Source: Solirubrobacteraceae bacterium
Lineage (GTDB): Bacteria > Actinomycetota > Thermoleophilia > Solirubrobacterales > Solirubrobacteraceae
DNA length: 64,000 nucleotides
Direction of reading: 5' to 3'
NCBI GenBank assembly: GCA_031177685.1
Contig: JAPSGI010000013.1
Coordinates: forward strand, 33,434-97,433
Below, in pieces: positions 40,987 through 49,259 of this stretch. The position numbers and the translations under genes are program-made. The stretch's first letter is position 1; every line of letters begins with the position of its first letter. Under the pieces are notes generated by a model. The model was not told the origin of the DNA. It worked only from the letters and a program-made list of their open reading frames with translations, and did not search any database.

Positions 40987-41003
40987 CTGCGCTGGAAGCG
41001 CAG
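40987..41003 (+). terminator. Hairpin after pntB
   Basis: CTGCGCT and AGCGCAG form a perfect 7 bp stem around GGA, about 80 bases after the pntB stop and before the palindrome array. No T-run follows. Confidence 0.4.
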
Positions 41004-41046
41004 CCGATAATCGCCACCGAAGCTACGCAGAACCATTGCTATCGAC

Positions 41047-41099
41047 GACAGAATGTCGCGACACTATGTCTGGACGACGCATATAGACGACAACTTGTC
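41047..41099. promoter_or_regulatory. Array of three GACA-N3-TGTC palindromes
   Basis: The sites are 41047-41057 (spacer GAA), 41060-41070 (CTA) and 41089-41099 (ACT). The third extends to 7-base arms GACGACA/TGTCGTC (41086-41102) and the first to 5-base arms CGACA/TGTCG. They end 45 bases before the ATG of the MerR-like gene at 41145. Repeated identical half-sites upstream of a DNA-binding protein gene suggest an autoregulatory operator array. Confidence 0.7.
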
Positions 41100-41144
41100 G
41101 TCCACAGTGCTAAGCTAAGGCGGCAAAGGAGGTTTACGCCTGTC

Positions 41145-41972
41145 ATGGGCGTCGAAAGTGCTGGATTCATCACGCACCGTGAGCTGGATCCGCTCGTCGG
41201 GTACCCGCGCAAGCGGGAGCGCTGGCAGGAAAGCGGACACCTTCCGGCGCCCTGCCGCGTGAATGCTTATCGTCAGCGCGCGCTGTTGTTCCCCGAGTTG
41301 GTCTTGATCTGTCTGGTCGTCCCCCGTGGGCTTTCCAGCGCGCGCTCCATCGTTCCTCTGGTCCATGAGGCATGTGACCGCCTTTATCAGGCTCCGGCGC
41401 TCGAAGAGATCACCGCCGTTGTCCGTTCTCGACTCAAGGAACGTCATTGGACGTATCAACTGCTGCTCGAGGAACTCGAGCAGCAGTCGCCAGATGCGCT
41501 CTGCGAGTGGAGGGAAGAGGTTGCCGCGCAGGAGCTCGAACTCACGGATGCGGGTGTTCGGATCGCCGCAGCGACGGGCCGGATCCAGGCTGTCCGGGGC
41601 CGCGCGTACAGTGTTTGGCTCTCGAATACGAACGAACTTCGCCGCGTCTCAGAGGAATCCGCGCCAGAGGCGCTTCAGCCTGGCGCTTGGGTCACCTGGC
41701 AAACCGTCAGCGTCGGGCCGCATTCGCGCGAGTTTCTGCTGCCCACCCTTCAACCCGTTGATTTCGACGCTGACCAAACCACCTCCACTGATGACGAGCT
41801 CATCGACTGGTTCAAGGAAGCGATGGGGCATCCCCGGCCCGTCGCGGCACCTGTGGAAGAAACGTTGGAGGAGGAGCCCCCAGTCCTGCATCGAGATCCA
41901 CTCGTGGCACCGCGCGAGACCTGGCGTGGGGGTGGCGCGATGTCCCGTCGATTGACGACGTTATTGGAATAG
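41145..41972 (+). CDS. MerR-like N-terminal domain protein of unknown function
   Basis: A 275-residue protein. The ATG at 41145 has a strong AAAGGAGG ribosome binding site; the frame open upstream runs through the operator array and is not coding. The first 70 residues resemble a MerR winged helix: GFITHRELDPLVGYPRKRER, WQESGHLPAPCRVNAYRQRAL, VVPRGLSSARSIVPLV. The central region is helical (ERHWTYQLLLEELEQQ), then a beta-rich part (RIQAVRGRAYSVWLSNT, GAWVTWQTVSVGPHSREFLL) and an acidic tail. It is probably the regulator of its own operon. It is less GC-rich than the flanking pntB and def, which hints at acquisition. Confidence 0.65.
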   Translation: MGVESAGFITHRELDPLVGYPRKRERWQESGHLPAPCRVNAYRQRALLFPELVLICLVVPRGLSSARSIVPLVHEACDRLYQAPALEEITAVVRSRLKERHWTYQLLLEELEQQSPDALCEWREEVAAQELELTDAGVRIAAATGRIQAVRGRAYSVWLSNTNELRRVSEESAPEALQPGAWVTWQTVSVGPHSREFLLPTLQPVDFDADQTTSTDDELIDWFKEAMGHPRPVAAPVEETLEEEPPVLHRDPLVAPRETWRGGGAMSRRLTTLLE

Positions 41973-41977
41973 CCCCC

Positions 41978-42901
41978 GTGTATCTCCGCCCCCTTTCCGA
42001 CGAGGTTCTTTTCGGGGACATCTTCGAGAACGAGTTCTTTATCGATGTCTTTGTTCGATCCGACGCGGCCGCGATGGGAGGGGGGCTTATGCCGCGTCGT
42101 CTGGCGGAACGGCTAGCAGAGGCGATGAACAAGCCCCTGCCGGGCAACGATGCCCACGTACCGCTCTACAGTCCGAAGTTCCCGCCTGGGCAGGACCAGA
42201 GCTATGTACTCGCCCATGGAACGCCACAGGAATCTCGTCGGGCGATCTTGTTGAGCGACAGTTGCGCGGTCGAGACGGCTATGGCGCAACAGCGCGAGGG
42301 TAGGCGACGTCGCGGACGGCTGCTGTTCGCACCCATCATGGATGCACCACCTGAGCAGATCGCGAGGCTTCAGGAGCGCCCAGTCTATGGCCGGTTTCCG
42401 CTTCCACCTGCGAACGACGCAGATGGCATGGACTTCCAAGGCGGCATCGCCGAGCTCGGCCGCTCATTCACCGTCGATGTCCGCGACGTAGGAACTGACG
42501 ACAGGATCGTCTCCTTAGACCAGCCGTTCAGCGAGCAGCTTGAGGTCGCATGGAACGCGACGGCGGTCCGGCGAGGACCCTTGGTCGTCCGGCGTAACGC
42601 TCTGAAGCTCGCGGAGCTCCTCGCGCGCGACGGCACGGTGGATGAGCAAGAGGAGATCGACGCTCAGCTGGTCGCCGACGTCCTCGGTATCGCGTGGCGG
42701 ATCGAAGGACAAGCGCTCGAGCGCGTCTCCGAGGCCCTAGAGCAGAATGGTCCGGTCGACCCCGTGCTGACAGGACTAATTGACGAGCTGAGAGCTGTAT
42801 CGAGTCTGGCAGGTCAGTCAGCGCAGCGACTGGAGGAGTATCAGCGTCGCTTGGTTCGGGATACGGACGCTGGCGATACCAGCCCAGAAGCCAACGCGTA
42901 G
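41978..42901 (+). CDS. Unknown protein, partner of MerR-like gene
   Basis: A 307-residue protein with a GTG start five bases after the previous stop, so certainly the same transcript. No family recognised. No signal peptide or membrane helices are seen. The first two thirds look like mixed alpha/beta with RRAILLSDSCAVETAMAQQ, GRLLFAPIMDAPPEQ and YGRFPLPPANDADGMD. The last third is helical and acidic (VADVLGIAWRIEGQALERV, SAQRLEEYQRRLVRD) like a coiled-coil or partner-binding end. Its 3' end overlaps the convergent def gene by 61 bases. The pair is an unassigned regulated module. Confidence 0.6.
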   Translation: MYLRPLSDEVLFGDIFENEFFIDVFVRSDAAAMGGGLMPRRLAERLAEAMNKPLPGNDAHVPLYSPKFPPGQDQSYVLAHGTPQESRRAILLSDSCAVETAMAQQREGRRRRGRLLFAPIMDAPPEQIARLQERPVYGRFPLPPANDADGMDFQGGIAELGRSFTVDVRDVGTDDRIVSLDQPFSEQLEVAWNATAVRRGPLVVRRNALKLAELLARDGTVDEQEEIDAQLVADVLGIAWRIEGQALERVSEALEQNGPVDPVLTGLIDELRAVSSLAGQSAQRLEEYQRRLVRDTDAGDTSPEANA

Positions 42902-43383
42902 TTGCGGCGGCGGAAGACGTCGCGGCTGAGGGAGTCGACGCGGTCGAGGAAGAGCACGCCGTCGAGGTGGTCGATCTCGTGGAGTAGGCAGCGAGCCTCG
43001 AAGCCGGCGGTGCCGATCCAGCGCCGGGCGCCGTCGAGACCGGTCGCGTCGAGGACCACGTCGGTGGCACGACGGACGTTCGCGGTGAGGTGTGGGATCG
43101 ACAGGCAGCCCTCGCGCGCGACCTCGCCGCCGCGCGCGAACGCCACGCGCGGGTTGAGCAGGACGAGCTCGCCGTGCGATCTTCGCCCGCGGCGGTGGGC
43201 GCTCACGTCCACCACGATCACCCGGACGGGCGCGCCGATCTGGGGCGCCGCCAGGCCCACGCAGCCCGGGTGCGCGCGCATGGTGTCGCGGAGGTCGGCG
43301 GCCACCGCCGCCGCCTCGCCGGGCTCCACGTCGCGCGCGATGCGCTTGAGCGCCGGGTGGGGGTAGCGCAGGACCTCGCGTAC
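42841..43383 (-). CDS. def: Peptide deformylase
   Basis: It removes the formyl group from new proteins. All three metal-site motifs are intact: GCVGLAAPQIG, EGCLSIP and LLHEIDHLDG (Cys and two His bind the metal; Glu is catalytic). The N-terminus reads VREVLRYPHPALKRIARDVE, as in the family, but no ATG, GTG or TTG lies in frame near it: the codon before it is GTA and a CTG follows four codons later. The start given is therefore a guess, overlapping the upstream ACT gene stop by one base. About 180 residues. The last 20 residues overlap the convergent unknown gene. Confidence 0.88.
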   Translation of the reverse strand, partial: VREVLRYPHPALKRIARDVEPGEAAAVAADLRDTMRAHPGCVGLAAPQIGAPVRVIVVDVSAHRRGRRSHGELVLLNPRVAFARGGEVAREGCLSIPHLTANVRRATDVVLDATGLDGARRWIGTAGFEARCLLHEIDHLDGVLFLDRVDSLSRDVFRRRNYALASGLVSPASVSRTKRR

Positions 43384-43928
43384 TACAGCTCGTCGCGCTC
43401 CAACTCGCGGATCGACACCTCGACGCCCTGCTCGCGCGGGATCGTCGCGAGCGCCGCTTCGAGGTCCCCCTGCGACATCCCCGCGGGCAGCGCGACCTCC
43501 AGCATCATCGCGTAGAGGTCCGCGCCGTCGTCGTCGGAGACCAGCCGCGTCTCCAGGTCGGTGATGTTGACGCTCGCGTCGGCCAGCGCCGTCGCCACCG
43601 CCTGCACGATCCCCGGGTGGTCCATCCCGTAGACCGTGACGATGTGGGACGGCTCGACGGGACCGCCCTCCTCGGCCGCGCCGACGGGGTTCAGCGAGAT
43701 CGCGTCGAGCTCGAGCTCGCCGGCGGCCGCCTCCAGCTCGGCGCGCAGGCTCGCCTCGTCGATGCCGCCCTCCGGCGTGGCCAGGATCAGCATCATCGTG
43801 AAGCGGCCCCGCAGGATCGTCATCTGCGAGTCCTCCACGTTGACGTCGTGGTCGAGCAGCACGCGCGTGACGGCCGCGACGATCCCCGGCCGGTCGCGTC
43901 CGATGGCGGAGACGGCGTACTGGGGCAC
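43383..43928 (-). CDS. Double ACT-domain regulatory protein
   Basis: A 181-residue protein with two ACT domains, like glycine-cleavage repressor GcvR-type regulators. Domain 1: VPQYAVSAIGRDRPGIVAAV, VEDSQMTILRGRFTMMLIL. Domain 2: SHIVTVYGMDHPGIVQAVAT, VNITDLETRLVS. Each (D/H)xPGI motif marks an amino-acid-binding ACT fold. I prefer the GTG at 43928 with GAGGA upstream; an ATG at 43949 would overlap the divergent gene start. It lies just upstream of def and is probably co-transcribed with it. The effector amino acid is unknown. Confidence 0.85.
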   Translation of the reverse strand: MPQYAVSAIGRDRPGIVAAVTRVLLDHDVNVEDSQMTILRGRFTMMLILATPEGGIDEASLRAELEAAAGELELDAISLNPVGAAEEGGPVEPSHIVTVYGMDHPGIVQAVATALADASVNITDLETRLVSDDDGADLYAMMLEVALPAGMSQGDLEAALATIPREQGVEVSIRELERDEL

Positions 43929-43947
43929 GCGCCCTATCCTCGCACGC

Positions 43948-44874
43948 ATGGCCGGCCGCATCCTGGTGGGGACCTCCAGCTGGGCCGATCCCGGTTTCGT
44001 GGCGGAGTGGTACCCGAAGGGGATGGCCGCGCGCGATCGCCTCGCCTGGTACGCGGAGCGCTTCGAGGCCGTGGAGGTCAACTCGACGTTCTACGCGGTC
44101 CCCGACGCGGCGACCGTCGCGCGCTGGGCGCAGGTGACGCCGGACGGCTTCACCTTCCACGTCAAGCTGCACCGACTGCTCTCGCGCCACTCCGCGCCGG
44201 CCGAGTCGCTGCCGCCGGAGATCCGCCCGCGGGCCGACGTGGACGGGCGCGGACGCGTGCGCCTGGACCCCGGCGTCGAGGAGGCGATGGCCGCGGCGAC
44301 GCTGGAGGCGACCGCGCCGCTGCGGGAGGCGGGCAAGCTCGGCGCCTTCCTGCTGCAGCTCTCGCCCGCCTTCTCGCCCAAGGCCCACCGCCTGCAGGAG
44401 CTGGACCCGCTGATCGAGCGCCTCGCTCCGCACCCCGTGGCCGTCGAGCTGCGCAACCGAAACTGGACCGCGGACGAGCGCATCCGCGACGTGCTCGACC
44501 ACCTGGCCGACCGCGGCGCGGCCTGGGTCGGCGTCGACGCGCCGCGCGCCGAGCACTTCACGATCATGCCGCCGATCGACGCGGTCACCGACCCGCGCAT
44601 CGCCTACCTGCGCGCGCACGGGCGCAACGCCGAGGGCTACCTGAAGGGCCGCACGGTGGCCGAGCGCTTCGGCTGGCGCTACTCCGACGACGAGCTGGAG
44701 GAGATCGCCGGCCGGGCGCGCGAGCTGGCCGGCACCGCGGCGCTGGTGAACGTCGCCTTCAACAACAACCGGGGCGCCGACGCGCCGGCGTCCGCGCGGC
44801 GCATGCGCGAGCTGCTGGGCCAGGACCCGGGACCGCCGCCCGGCGCCTCGGCCGGCCAGCTGAGCCTCGGCTAG
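43948..44874 (+). CDS. DUF72 family protein
   Basis: A 308-residue TIM-barrel protein of the DUF72 (YecE-like) family: LVGTSSWADPGFVAEWYPKG, RLAWYAERFEAVEVNSTFYA, FTFHVKLHRLLSRH, AVELRNRNWT, AYLRAHGRN, and the terminal VNVAFNNNRGADAPASA with the family's NNN motif. The biochemical role of DUF72 is not settled. The ATG overlaps the alternative start of the divergent ACT gene. The stop overlaps that of the convergent pilin-like gene. Confidence 0.88.
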   Translation: MAGRILVGTSSWADPGFVAEWYPKGMAARDRLAWYAERFEAVEVNSTFYAVPDAATVARWAQVTPDGFTFHVKLHRLLSRHSAPAESLPPEIRPRADVDGRGRVRLDPGVEEAMAAATLEATAPLREAGKLGAFLLQLSPAFSPKAHRLQELDPLIERLAPHPVAVELRNRNWTADERIRDVLDHLADRGAAWVGVDAPRAEHFTIMPPIDAVTDPRIAYLRAHGRNAEGYLKGRTVAERFGWRYSDDELEEIAGRARELAGTAALVNVAFNNNRGADAPASARRMRELLGQDPGPPPGASAGQLSLG

Positions 44875-46115
44875 CTCGCCGGGACGATCTCGCGCCAGGT
44901 GTTCTGGATGATCCCGGCGTTGCCGTAGGAGACCACCCGCGAGAACACGCCGTCGTCGTACACCAGGTTCTCCTTGCTCGCCTCGATGAGCACGCCGCCC
45001 GGCCCGTCCACCGACACCGCGCCCTTGATCAGCCCGGTGCCGGACGTGCGCAGGATCCAGTCCGAGGAGTTCTGCAGGTTCGCCATGTGAATGAGCCCGT
45101 AGAAGACCGTCGTGCCGCCGAACTCCGCGGTGCCGTTCGCCACGATCAGGACGCCGGGGTACTCGTCCGAGTTGAACGTGCTGTTCCCGGTACACACGAT
45201 GGTCCCGCTCTCGATGAACACCAGCGCGCCTCCCAGCGCGGCCGGGCACCCGGTCACGCTGGAGTAGTAGGTGCCCAGCGACTTGGCCCGCTCGCGCATG
45301 CGGTCGAGCGCCTCCGGCGTCATGGCGGTGGGGCTCGGATAGTCGTACTCGATGTTGCGCGGGCTGATCTGCACGTCCTTCTCGGTGTCGACGCAGTCCT
45401 CGCCGGACGACTCGCTGCAGCGCACGGCGACGGAGGAGGGCTGCGCCGCGTCGCCCTGCGTGTTGACCAGGACCTTGTTGCCGCTGTTGCCGATCTTGAC
45501 CTTGCCCGCGGTGATCACCTTCTTGGGGAACTCCTCGACCACCTGCTCGACGCGCACGAGCCCGACGAACGTGCGCCGGCGCCCGTCGATCGACGCCTGG
45601 GCGCGCACCCACATGCGGCAGTCGGCGTTCTGGTCGTAGGTGGTCACGGGCGACGCCGTCATCGCCGCGTCGTCGTAGTAGCTGGGCGTGGCGCGGCTGG
45701 CCGAGGCGCAGCGCGACGTGGTGTCCGCGGGCAGCGAGGACAGCCGCGGGTTGTCGAGCTTGTTGTCGACGACGCGCGTCTCCCACGTGACGCCCTTGGC
45801 CACGTCCGGGCCGCCGAAGGCGGAGATCAGCGCGCTGCCGTTGGGGCATTTCTCGTTCGCCGTGCCGCCGGAGCAGCTGGTCGGGTACTGGCCCCCCGTG
45901 GTCCCCGGCCAGTCGCGCGAGAGGAAGAAGACCTGCGCGCCCAGCAGTCCCTCGCCGACGTTGAACGACGTCTCGCGCACGCGCTCGCGTCCGGTCTCCA
46001 CCGTCTGGCCGTCCACGTACGCGTACGTTGCCAGCCCGCCCATCATCATCAGGCTCATCAGGACCACCGTGGTCGCGAGCACGGTCCCGCCCTCGGATCG
46101 CAGCCGGCCGATCAT
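44871..46115 (-). CDS. PilX-like pilus assembly protein
   Basis: A 414-residue protein, last in a three-gene minus-strand operon. Near the N-terminus RLRSEGGTVLATTVVLMSL is a class III-like hydrophobic helix with a Gly-Gly before it, as in PilX-type minor pilin proteins. The large exterior part has many cysteines and a right-handed beta region near the end (GTIVCTGNSTFNS, EFGGTTVFYGLIHMANLQNS, GAVSVDGPGGVLIEAS) like the pilus-tip DUF7305-type domain. The ATG at 46115 overlaps the preceding gene. It is probably needed for assembly of a type IV pilus or pseudopilus. Confidence 0.75.
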   Translation of the reverse strand: MIGRLRSEGGTVLATTVVLMSLMMMGGLATYAYVDGQTVETGRERVRETSFNVGEGLLGAQVFFLSRDWPGTTGGQYPTSCSGGTANEKCPNGSALISAFGGPDVAKGVTWETRVVDNKLDNPRLSSLPADTTSRCASASRATPSYYDDAAMTASPVTTYDQNADCRMWVRAQASIDGRRRTFVGLVRVEQVVEEFPKKVITAGKVKIGNSGNKVLVNTQGDAAQPSSVAVRCSESSGEDCVDTEKDVQISPRNIEYDYPSPTAMTPEALDRMRERAKSLGTYYSSVTGCPAALGGALVFIESGTIVCTGNSTFNSDEYPGVLIVANGTAEFGGTTVFYGLIHMANLQNSSDWILRTSGTGLIKGAVSVDGPGGVLIEASKENLVYDDGVFSRVVSYGNAGIIQNTWREIVPAS

Positions 46116-47020
46116 GGGACGTCCACCTGGCGCGTGCTGCGGCTGCACAGTCCCGCGGAGTCGTAGACGATCAGCGAGATCGTGTGCGTCCCCGAGCTGG
46201 CGGCCATGTCGAACACGATCCCCGAGCCGGTCGCCGGCGGCGGCGTCCCGGTGCGGCAGTCGGGCGCCTGGTCGAGGTACCAGTCGTAGCGCAGCTCGTC
46301 GCCTTCGGGATCCGACGAGGAGGACCCGTTGAGCAGGACGTGGCCGGTCCCGGCGGCGGTCGCGGTGAAGGAGGCGGTGGGGGACTGGTTCTGGTTGCGC
46401 AGGAAGACCTGCGTGCGCAGCAGCCCCAGGCGCGGCTCGGCGTCGGTGGCGGCGCGCGACCACAGCTGGGTCGTGACCGCGGTGATGTCCGTCTTGATCG
46501 CGGCGTTGTAGAGGAACAGCGGGCGGTCGCCCTGACGGTTGGTGACGCCCGTGACCAGCCGGCGCCCCGCGCCCCAGCCCGCGGCCGTGGAGGGGCACCC
46601 GTTCAGCGCCGGCATGGCGGGAATGCTGGCGCTGGTCCACGTCTGGGTCTGCGCCCACAGGTTCGCGTCGCCGCTGGAAGGCTCGTCGACGCAGTAGCGC
46701 ACGCGCTGGACGTTGGTGACGTTGCTCGAAGTGCCGCCGTTGGGGTTGACGGTCTGGAAGACGAGGTCGTAGGCGGCGGCGGAGTCGATCGCCTGGGGCT
46801 GCTCCGGCGTCGGGCTGGCCAGGTTGCGCAGGTCGCGCGCCAGCTGGCCGATGGTCTGCCGCGTCTGTGCCTGGGACTCGTTCACGCGCGCGTTGCGGTC
46901 CGCGCGCGAGTGGAAGCCGTCGTAGGTCAGCAGGACGGCGCTCAGCATCACGATGGAGATCGACATCACCGCCAGCAGCTCGACGAGCGCGAAGCCGGAC
47001 TGTCCGCCGTGCGGGGTCAT
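46112..47020 (-). CDS. PilW-like type IV pilin with PKD-type domain
   Basis: A 302-residue prepilin-like protein: the leader MTPHGGQSG is followed by FALVELLAVMSISIVMLSAV, the class of prepilin peptidase site and transmembrane helix seen in PilW/GspJ. The end contains a PKD-like domain (SPTASFTATAAGTGHVLLNG, SSSDPEGDELRYDWYL). The ATG is at 47020; its stop overlaps the next gene and its start overlaps the previous one. It is a minor pilin by inference. Confidence 0.82.
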   Translation of the reverse strand: MTPHGGQSGFALVELLAVMSISIVMLSAVLLTYDGFHSRADRNARVNESQAQTRQTIGQLARDLRNLASPTPEQPQAIDSAAAYDLVFQTVNPNGGTSSNVTNVQRVRYCVDEPSSGDANLWAQTQTWTSASIPAMPALNGCPSTAAGWGAGRRLVTGVTNRQGDRPLFLYNAAIKTDITAVTTQLWSRAATDAEPRLGLLRTQVFLRNQNQSPTASFTATAAGTGHVLLNGSSSSDPEGDELRYDWYLDQAPDCRTGTPPPATGSGIVFDMAASSGTHTISLIVYDSAGLCSRSTRQVDVP

Positions 47021-48432
47021 GGCGTCGCCACCGCCTCCACCGCCGTGGACTCGGCCAGCTGGGAGCTGACCGCCGTGACCCAGTAGCGGTGCTCCTGGTT
47101 GTCGGTGCTGGTGTCCGTCCAGGTCGTCTCGGTGCCCGAGCCGGTGCGGTCGTAGCGGTTGGCGAAGGCCACGCCGTCGCGGTAGATCCGGTAGAAGGCG
47201 GCCGCGGGGCTGCCTTCGGGAGCCGTCCAGCTCAGTGTCTCCATCCCTGCGTCGTCGCGGGACAGATCCAGGTCCGTGACGGGCCCGGGCGGCGTGCTGG
47301 ACCCGGTCACCGTGACGCGGTCGGACTCCGCCCCTTCGCGCAGCGCGCCGGCGGTGTCGCGGTCCACCGCGCGGACGTAGTAGACGACTTCGCCGGCCGG
47401 CGGTGAGGCGTCGTAGCAGTTGTTGCGCCGCGTGAGGGCGCCTGCCGCGTCGGCGCACGTGCCGGTCACCTGCACGGGCGTCTGGCCCGACACCTGACGG
47501 TAGACGCGATAGCCCAGGACGTCGCGCTCGCGGTTGCTGAGCCACTCCATGTCCACGATCGCGCCGTTGCGCCCGGCGGCGAAGCCGCGCGGCGCGGCGG
47601 GCTCGTAGCGGTTCAGCGTGATCGTGCGCGTGCGGACCGCGCCGGAGCGCCCCTCGGCGTCGAAGGCGCGCGCGCTGATCATGTAGGCCCCGTCGGTCAC
47701 CGTCGAGACGTCCCACGTGAACGTCCAGCTCGTCCCGGATCCGCTGGCGGTCCCGCGCTGGGCGCCGTCCACCAACCACGCCACGGTCGCGGGCGGGTTC
47801 GAGGTCCTCGCCGTGAAGCCCAGCGACGTGGGACACGATGGCGGGCAGGGGCCGATCGTGTCGCTGGTGTAGTCGTTGAGGGTCAGCGCCGTCACGGCCG
47901 GCCCCGCGGCGTTCCCGGGGCTGTTGATCAACGTCTGCTCGCGGACGCGCCCCTTGGCGTCCGTCTGGTCCCAGGTCAGCTCGACGGTCACGCGCTTGTA
48001 GTCGTCGGGATTGCGGTCCTGGGTGCCCGAGCCGCCGCCCGTGCACCAGCTGGCGTCGGGGGTCCCGTAGCCGTCCTTGACGTCGTCGACGGAGCAGGCG
48101 CTCACGTCGATCGTGAAGCGGACCCCGCGCCGGTCGATCTGCCACCCGGCCCGGGCGCCGTCGGAGTCGCCCAGGCCCTGCATCGCCTGCAGCTGACCCG
48201 GCAGGCCCGCCGAGGTGATCGACGCGTAGGGGAGGGAGCGCGTGCGCTCGACGATCTCGCGCGCCAGGGCCGTCCCGGCTTCGCGCCCGCGGTTCTCCAC
48301 CGTCCGCGCGTTGGCGCGGTCGAGCATCGAGATCGTCCCCGCGATCCCGATCGTCAGCAGCGTCATGGAGACGAGCAGCTCGATCAGCGAGAAGCCCTGC
48401 TCGTGGTGGATGCGAAGGTGTCGGCGGGTCAT
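47017..48432 (-). CDS. PilV-like type IV pilin with fibronectin-type repeats
   Basis: A 471-residue first gene of the pilin operon. The prepilin motif is perfect: HHEQGFSLIELLVSMTLLTI with the peptidase site after Gly and Glu at +5. About 130 residues of pilin body follow (RSLPYASITSAGLPGQLQAM), then an Ig-like domain (TSNPPATVAWLVDGAQRG) and two fibronectin-III-like domains (LSNRERDVLGYRVYRQVSGQ, PAAAFYRIYRDGVAFANRYD). Such long adhesive tails are unusual for PilV and suggest surface binding. The ATG is at 48432. No ATPase or platform gene is in the window. Confidence 0.82.
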   Translation of the reverse strand: MTRRHLRIHHEQGFSLIELLVSMTLLTIGIAGTISMLDRANARTVENRGREAGTALAREIVERTRSLPYASITSAGLPGQLQAMQGLGDSDGARAGWQIDRRGVRFTIDVSACSVDDVKDGYGTPDASWCTGGGSGTQDRNPDDYKRVTVELTWDQTDAKGRVREQTLINSPGNAAGPAVTALTLNDYTSDTIGPCPPSCPTSLGFTARTSNPPATVAWLVDGAQRGTASGSGTSWTFTWDVSTVTDGAYMISARAFDAEGRSGAVRTRTITLNRYEPAAPRGFAAGRNGAIVDMEWLSNRERDVLGYRVYRQVSGQTPVQVTGTCADAAGALTRRNNCYDASPPAGEVVYYVRAVDRDTAGALREGAESDRVTVTGSSTPPGPVTDLDLSRDDAGMETLSWTAPEGSPAAAFYRIYRDGVAFANRYDRTGSGTETTWTDTSTDNQEHRYWVTAVSSQLAESTAVEAVATP

Positions 48433-48523
48433 CGCTGCGGCACGGCCGGCTCACGCGCGCGGGAAGTGCACGCCGGCCTTGTCGGGGTCATCGGCGCGTA
48501 GGGCGCGGCGCTTTACTTCGCGG

Positions 48524-48538
48524 ATTGTTCGGAACAAT
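48524..48538. promoter_or_regulatory. Perfect palindromic operator of FadR-type regulator
   Basis: ATTGTTC-G-GAACAAT is a perfect 15 bp inverted repeat, 16 bases upstream of the regulator's ATG. The core TTGT...ACAA fits the T-x-GT-N-AC-x-A operator form of the FadR subfamily of GntR regulators. It is rich in A/T for this genome. It implies autoregulation and control of the downstream operon. Confidence 0.8.
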
Positions 48539-48554
48539 GTGCTACCGTCGCTTC

Positions 48555-49259
48555 ATGTCCGAGGCGGGGCGGAGCGCACTGGTCTCCGAGCAGGTCTTCA
48601 CCGACCTGCTCGAGGCGCTGCTGAGCGGGCGCTACGCCGCCGGCGAGCGCCTGCCGCCGCAGCGGGCGCTGGCCGCGGACCTGGGCGTGACGATGTCCTC
48701 CCTGCGCGAGGCGCTCAAGCGCCTGGAGCAGATGGGCCTGGTGGACAGCCGGCAAGGCGACGGCATGCGCGTGCGCGACTGGCGCGCGCACGGCGGCCTG
48801 GACGTGGTCGCGCACCTCCTCTTCCGCGCGGGCGGCCTGGACGGCGGCGTGCTGGCCGACGTGCTGGAGGCGCGCGCGCTGATGCTGCGCGAGCTTGCCG
48901 GGCTGGCCGCGTCCCGGCGCGAGCCGGCGGCGGCCGCGCGGCTGCGCGCGCTGGCCGGCGAGCTGGCCGCGGCCCCCGACGACGCGACGGCCCAGCGCAT
49001 CGACTTCGCCTTCATGACCGAGCTCGCCGGCGCCGCGGGCAACCTGGTCTTCGTCCTCGTGCTGAACTCGATCCGCGCGCTGTACTTCGCCCACGCGGAC
49101 GCGCTGCCCGTGACCGAGCGCCACGGCGAGCTGGCGCCGCTGTACCGGCGCGCCGCCGAGGCGGTCAGCGCGGGCGAGGCGGACGCCGCACGCGCGGCGC
49201 TGGCGGAGCTGGCCGAGCGCCAGCGCGAGCGCGTGGAGAGGGCGCTGGCGGGGCGATGA
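48555..49259 (+). CDS. FadR-subfamily GntR transcriptional regulator
   Basis: A 234-residue regulator. The winged helix comes first (YAAGERLPPQRALAADLGVT, SSLREALKRLEQMGLVDSRQ), followed by an all-helical FCD/FadR effector domain (VLEARALMLRELAGLAAS, RIDFAFMTELAGAAGNLVFV). Ligands of this group are small organic acids or fatty acyl-CoA. I chose the ATG at 48555, since the longer TTG start would lie inside the palindromic operator. The next gene overlaps the stop (ATGA), so it probably controls the oxidoreductase operon that follows. Confidence 0.88.
   Translation: MSEAGRSALVSEQVFTDLLEALLSGRYAAGERLPPQRALAADLGVTMSSLREALKRLEQMGLVDSRQGDGMRVRDWRAHGGLDVVAHLLFRAGGLDGGVLADVLEARALMLRELAGLAASRREPAAAARLRALAGELAAAPDDATAQRIDFAFMTELAGAAGNLVFVLVLNSIRALYFAHADALPVTERHGELAPLYRRAAEAVSAGEADAARAALAELAERQRERVERALAGR

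Noticed and set aside
40920..41144. N-terminal extension of the MerR-like protein
   Set aside because: The residues are Arg/Trp-rich and cover the operator array; AAAGGAGG marks the ATG at 41145 as the start.
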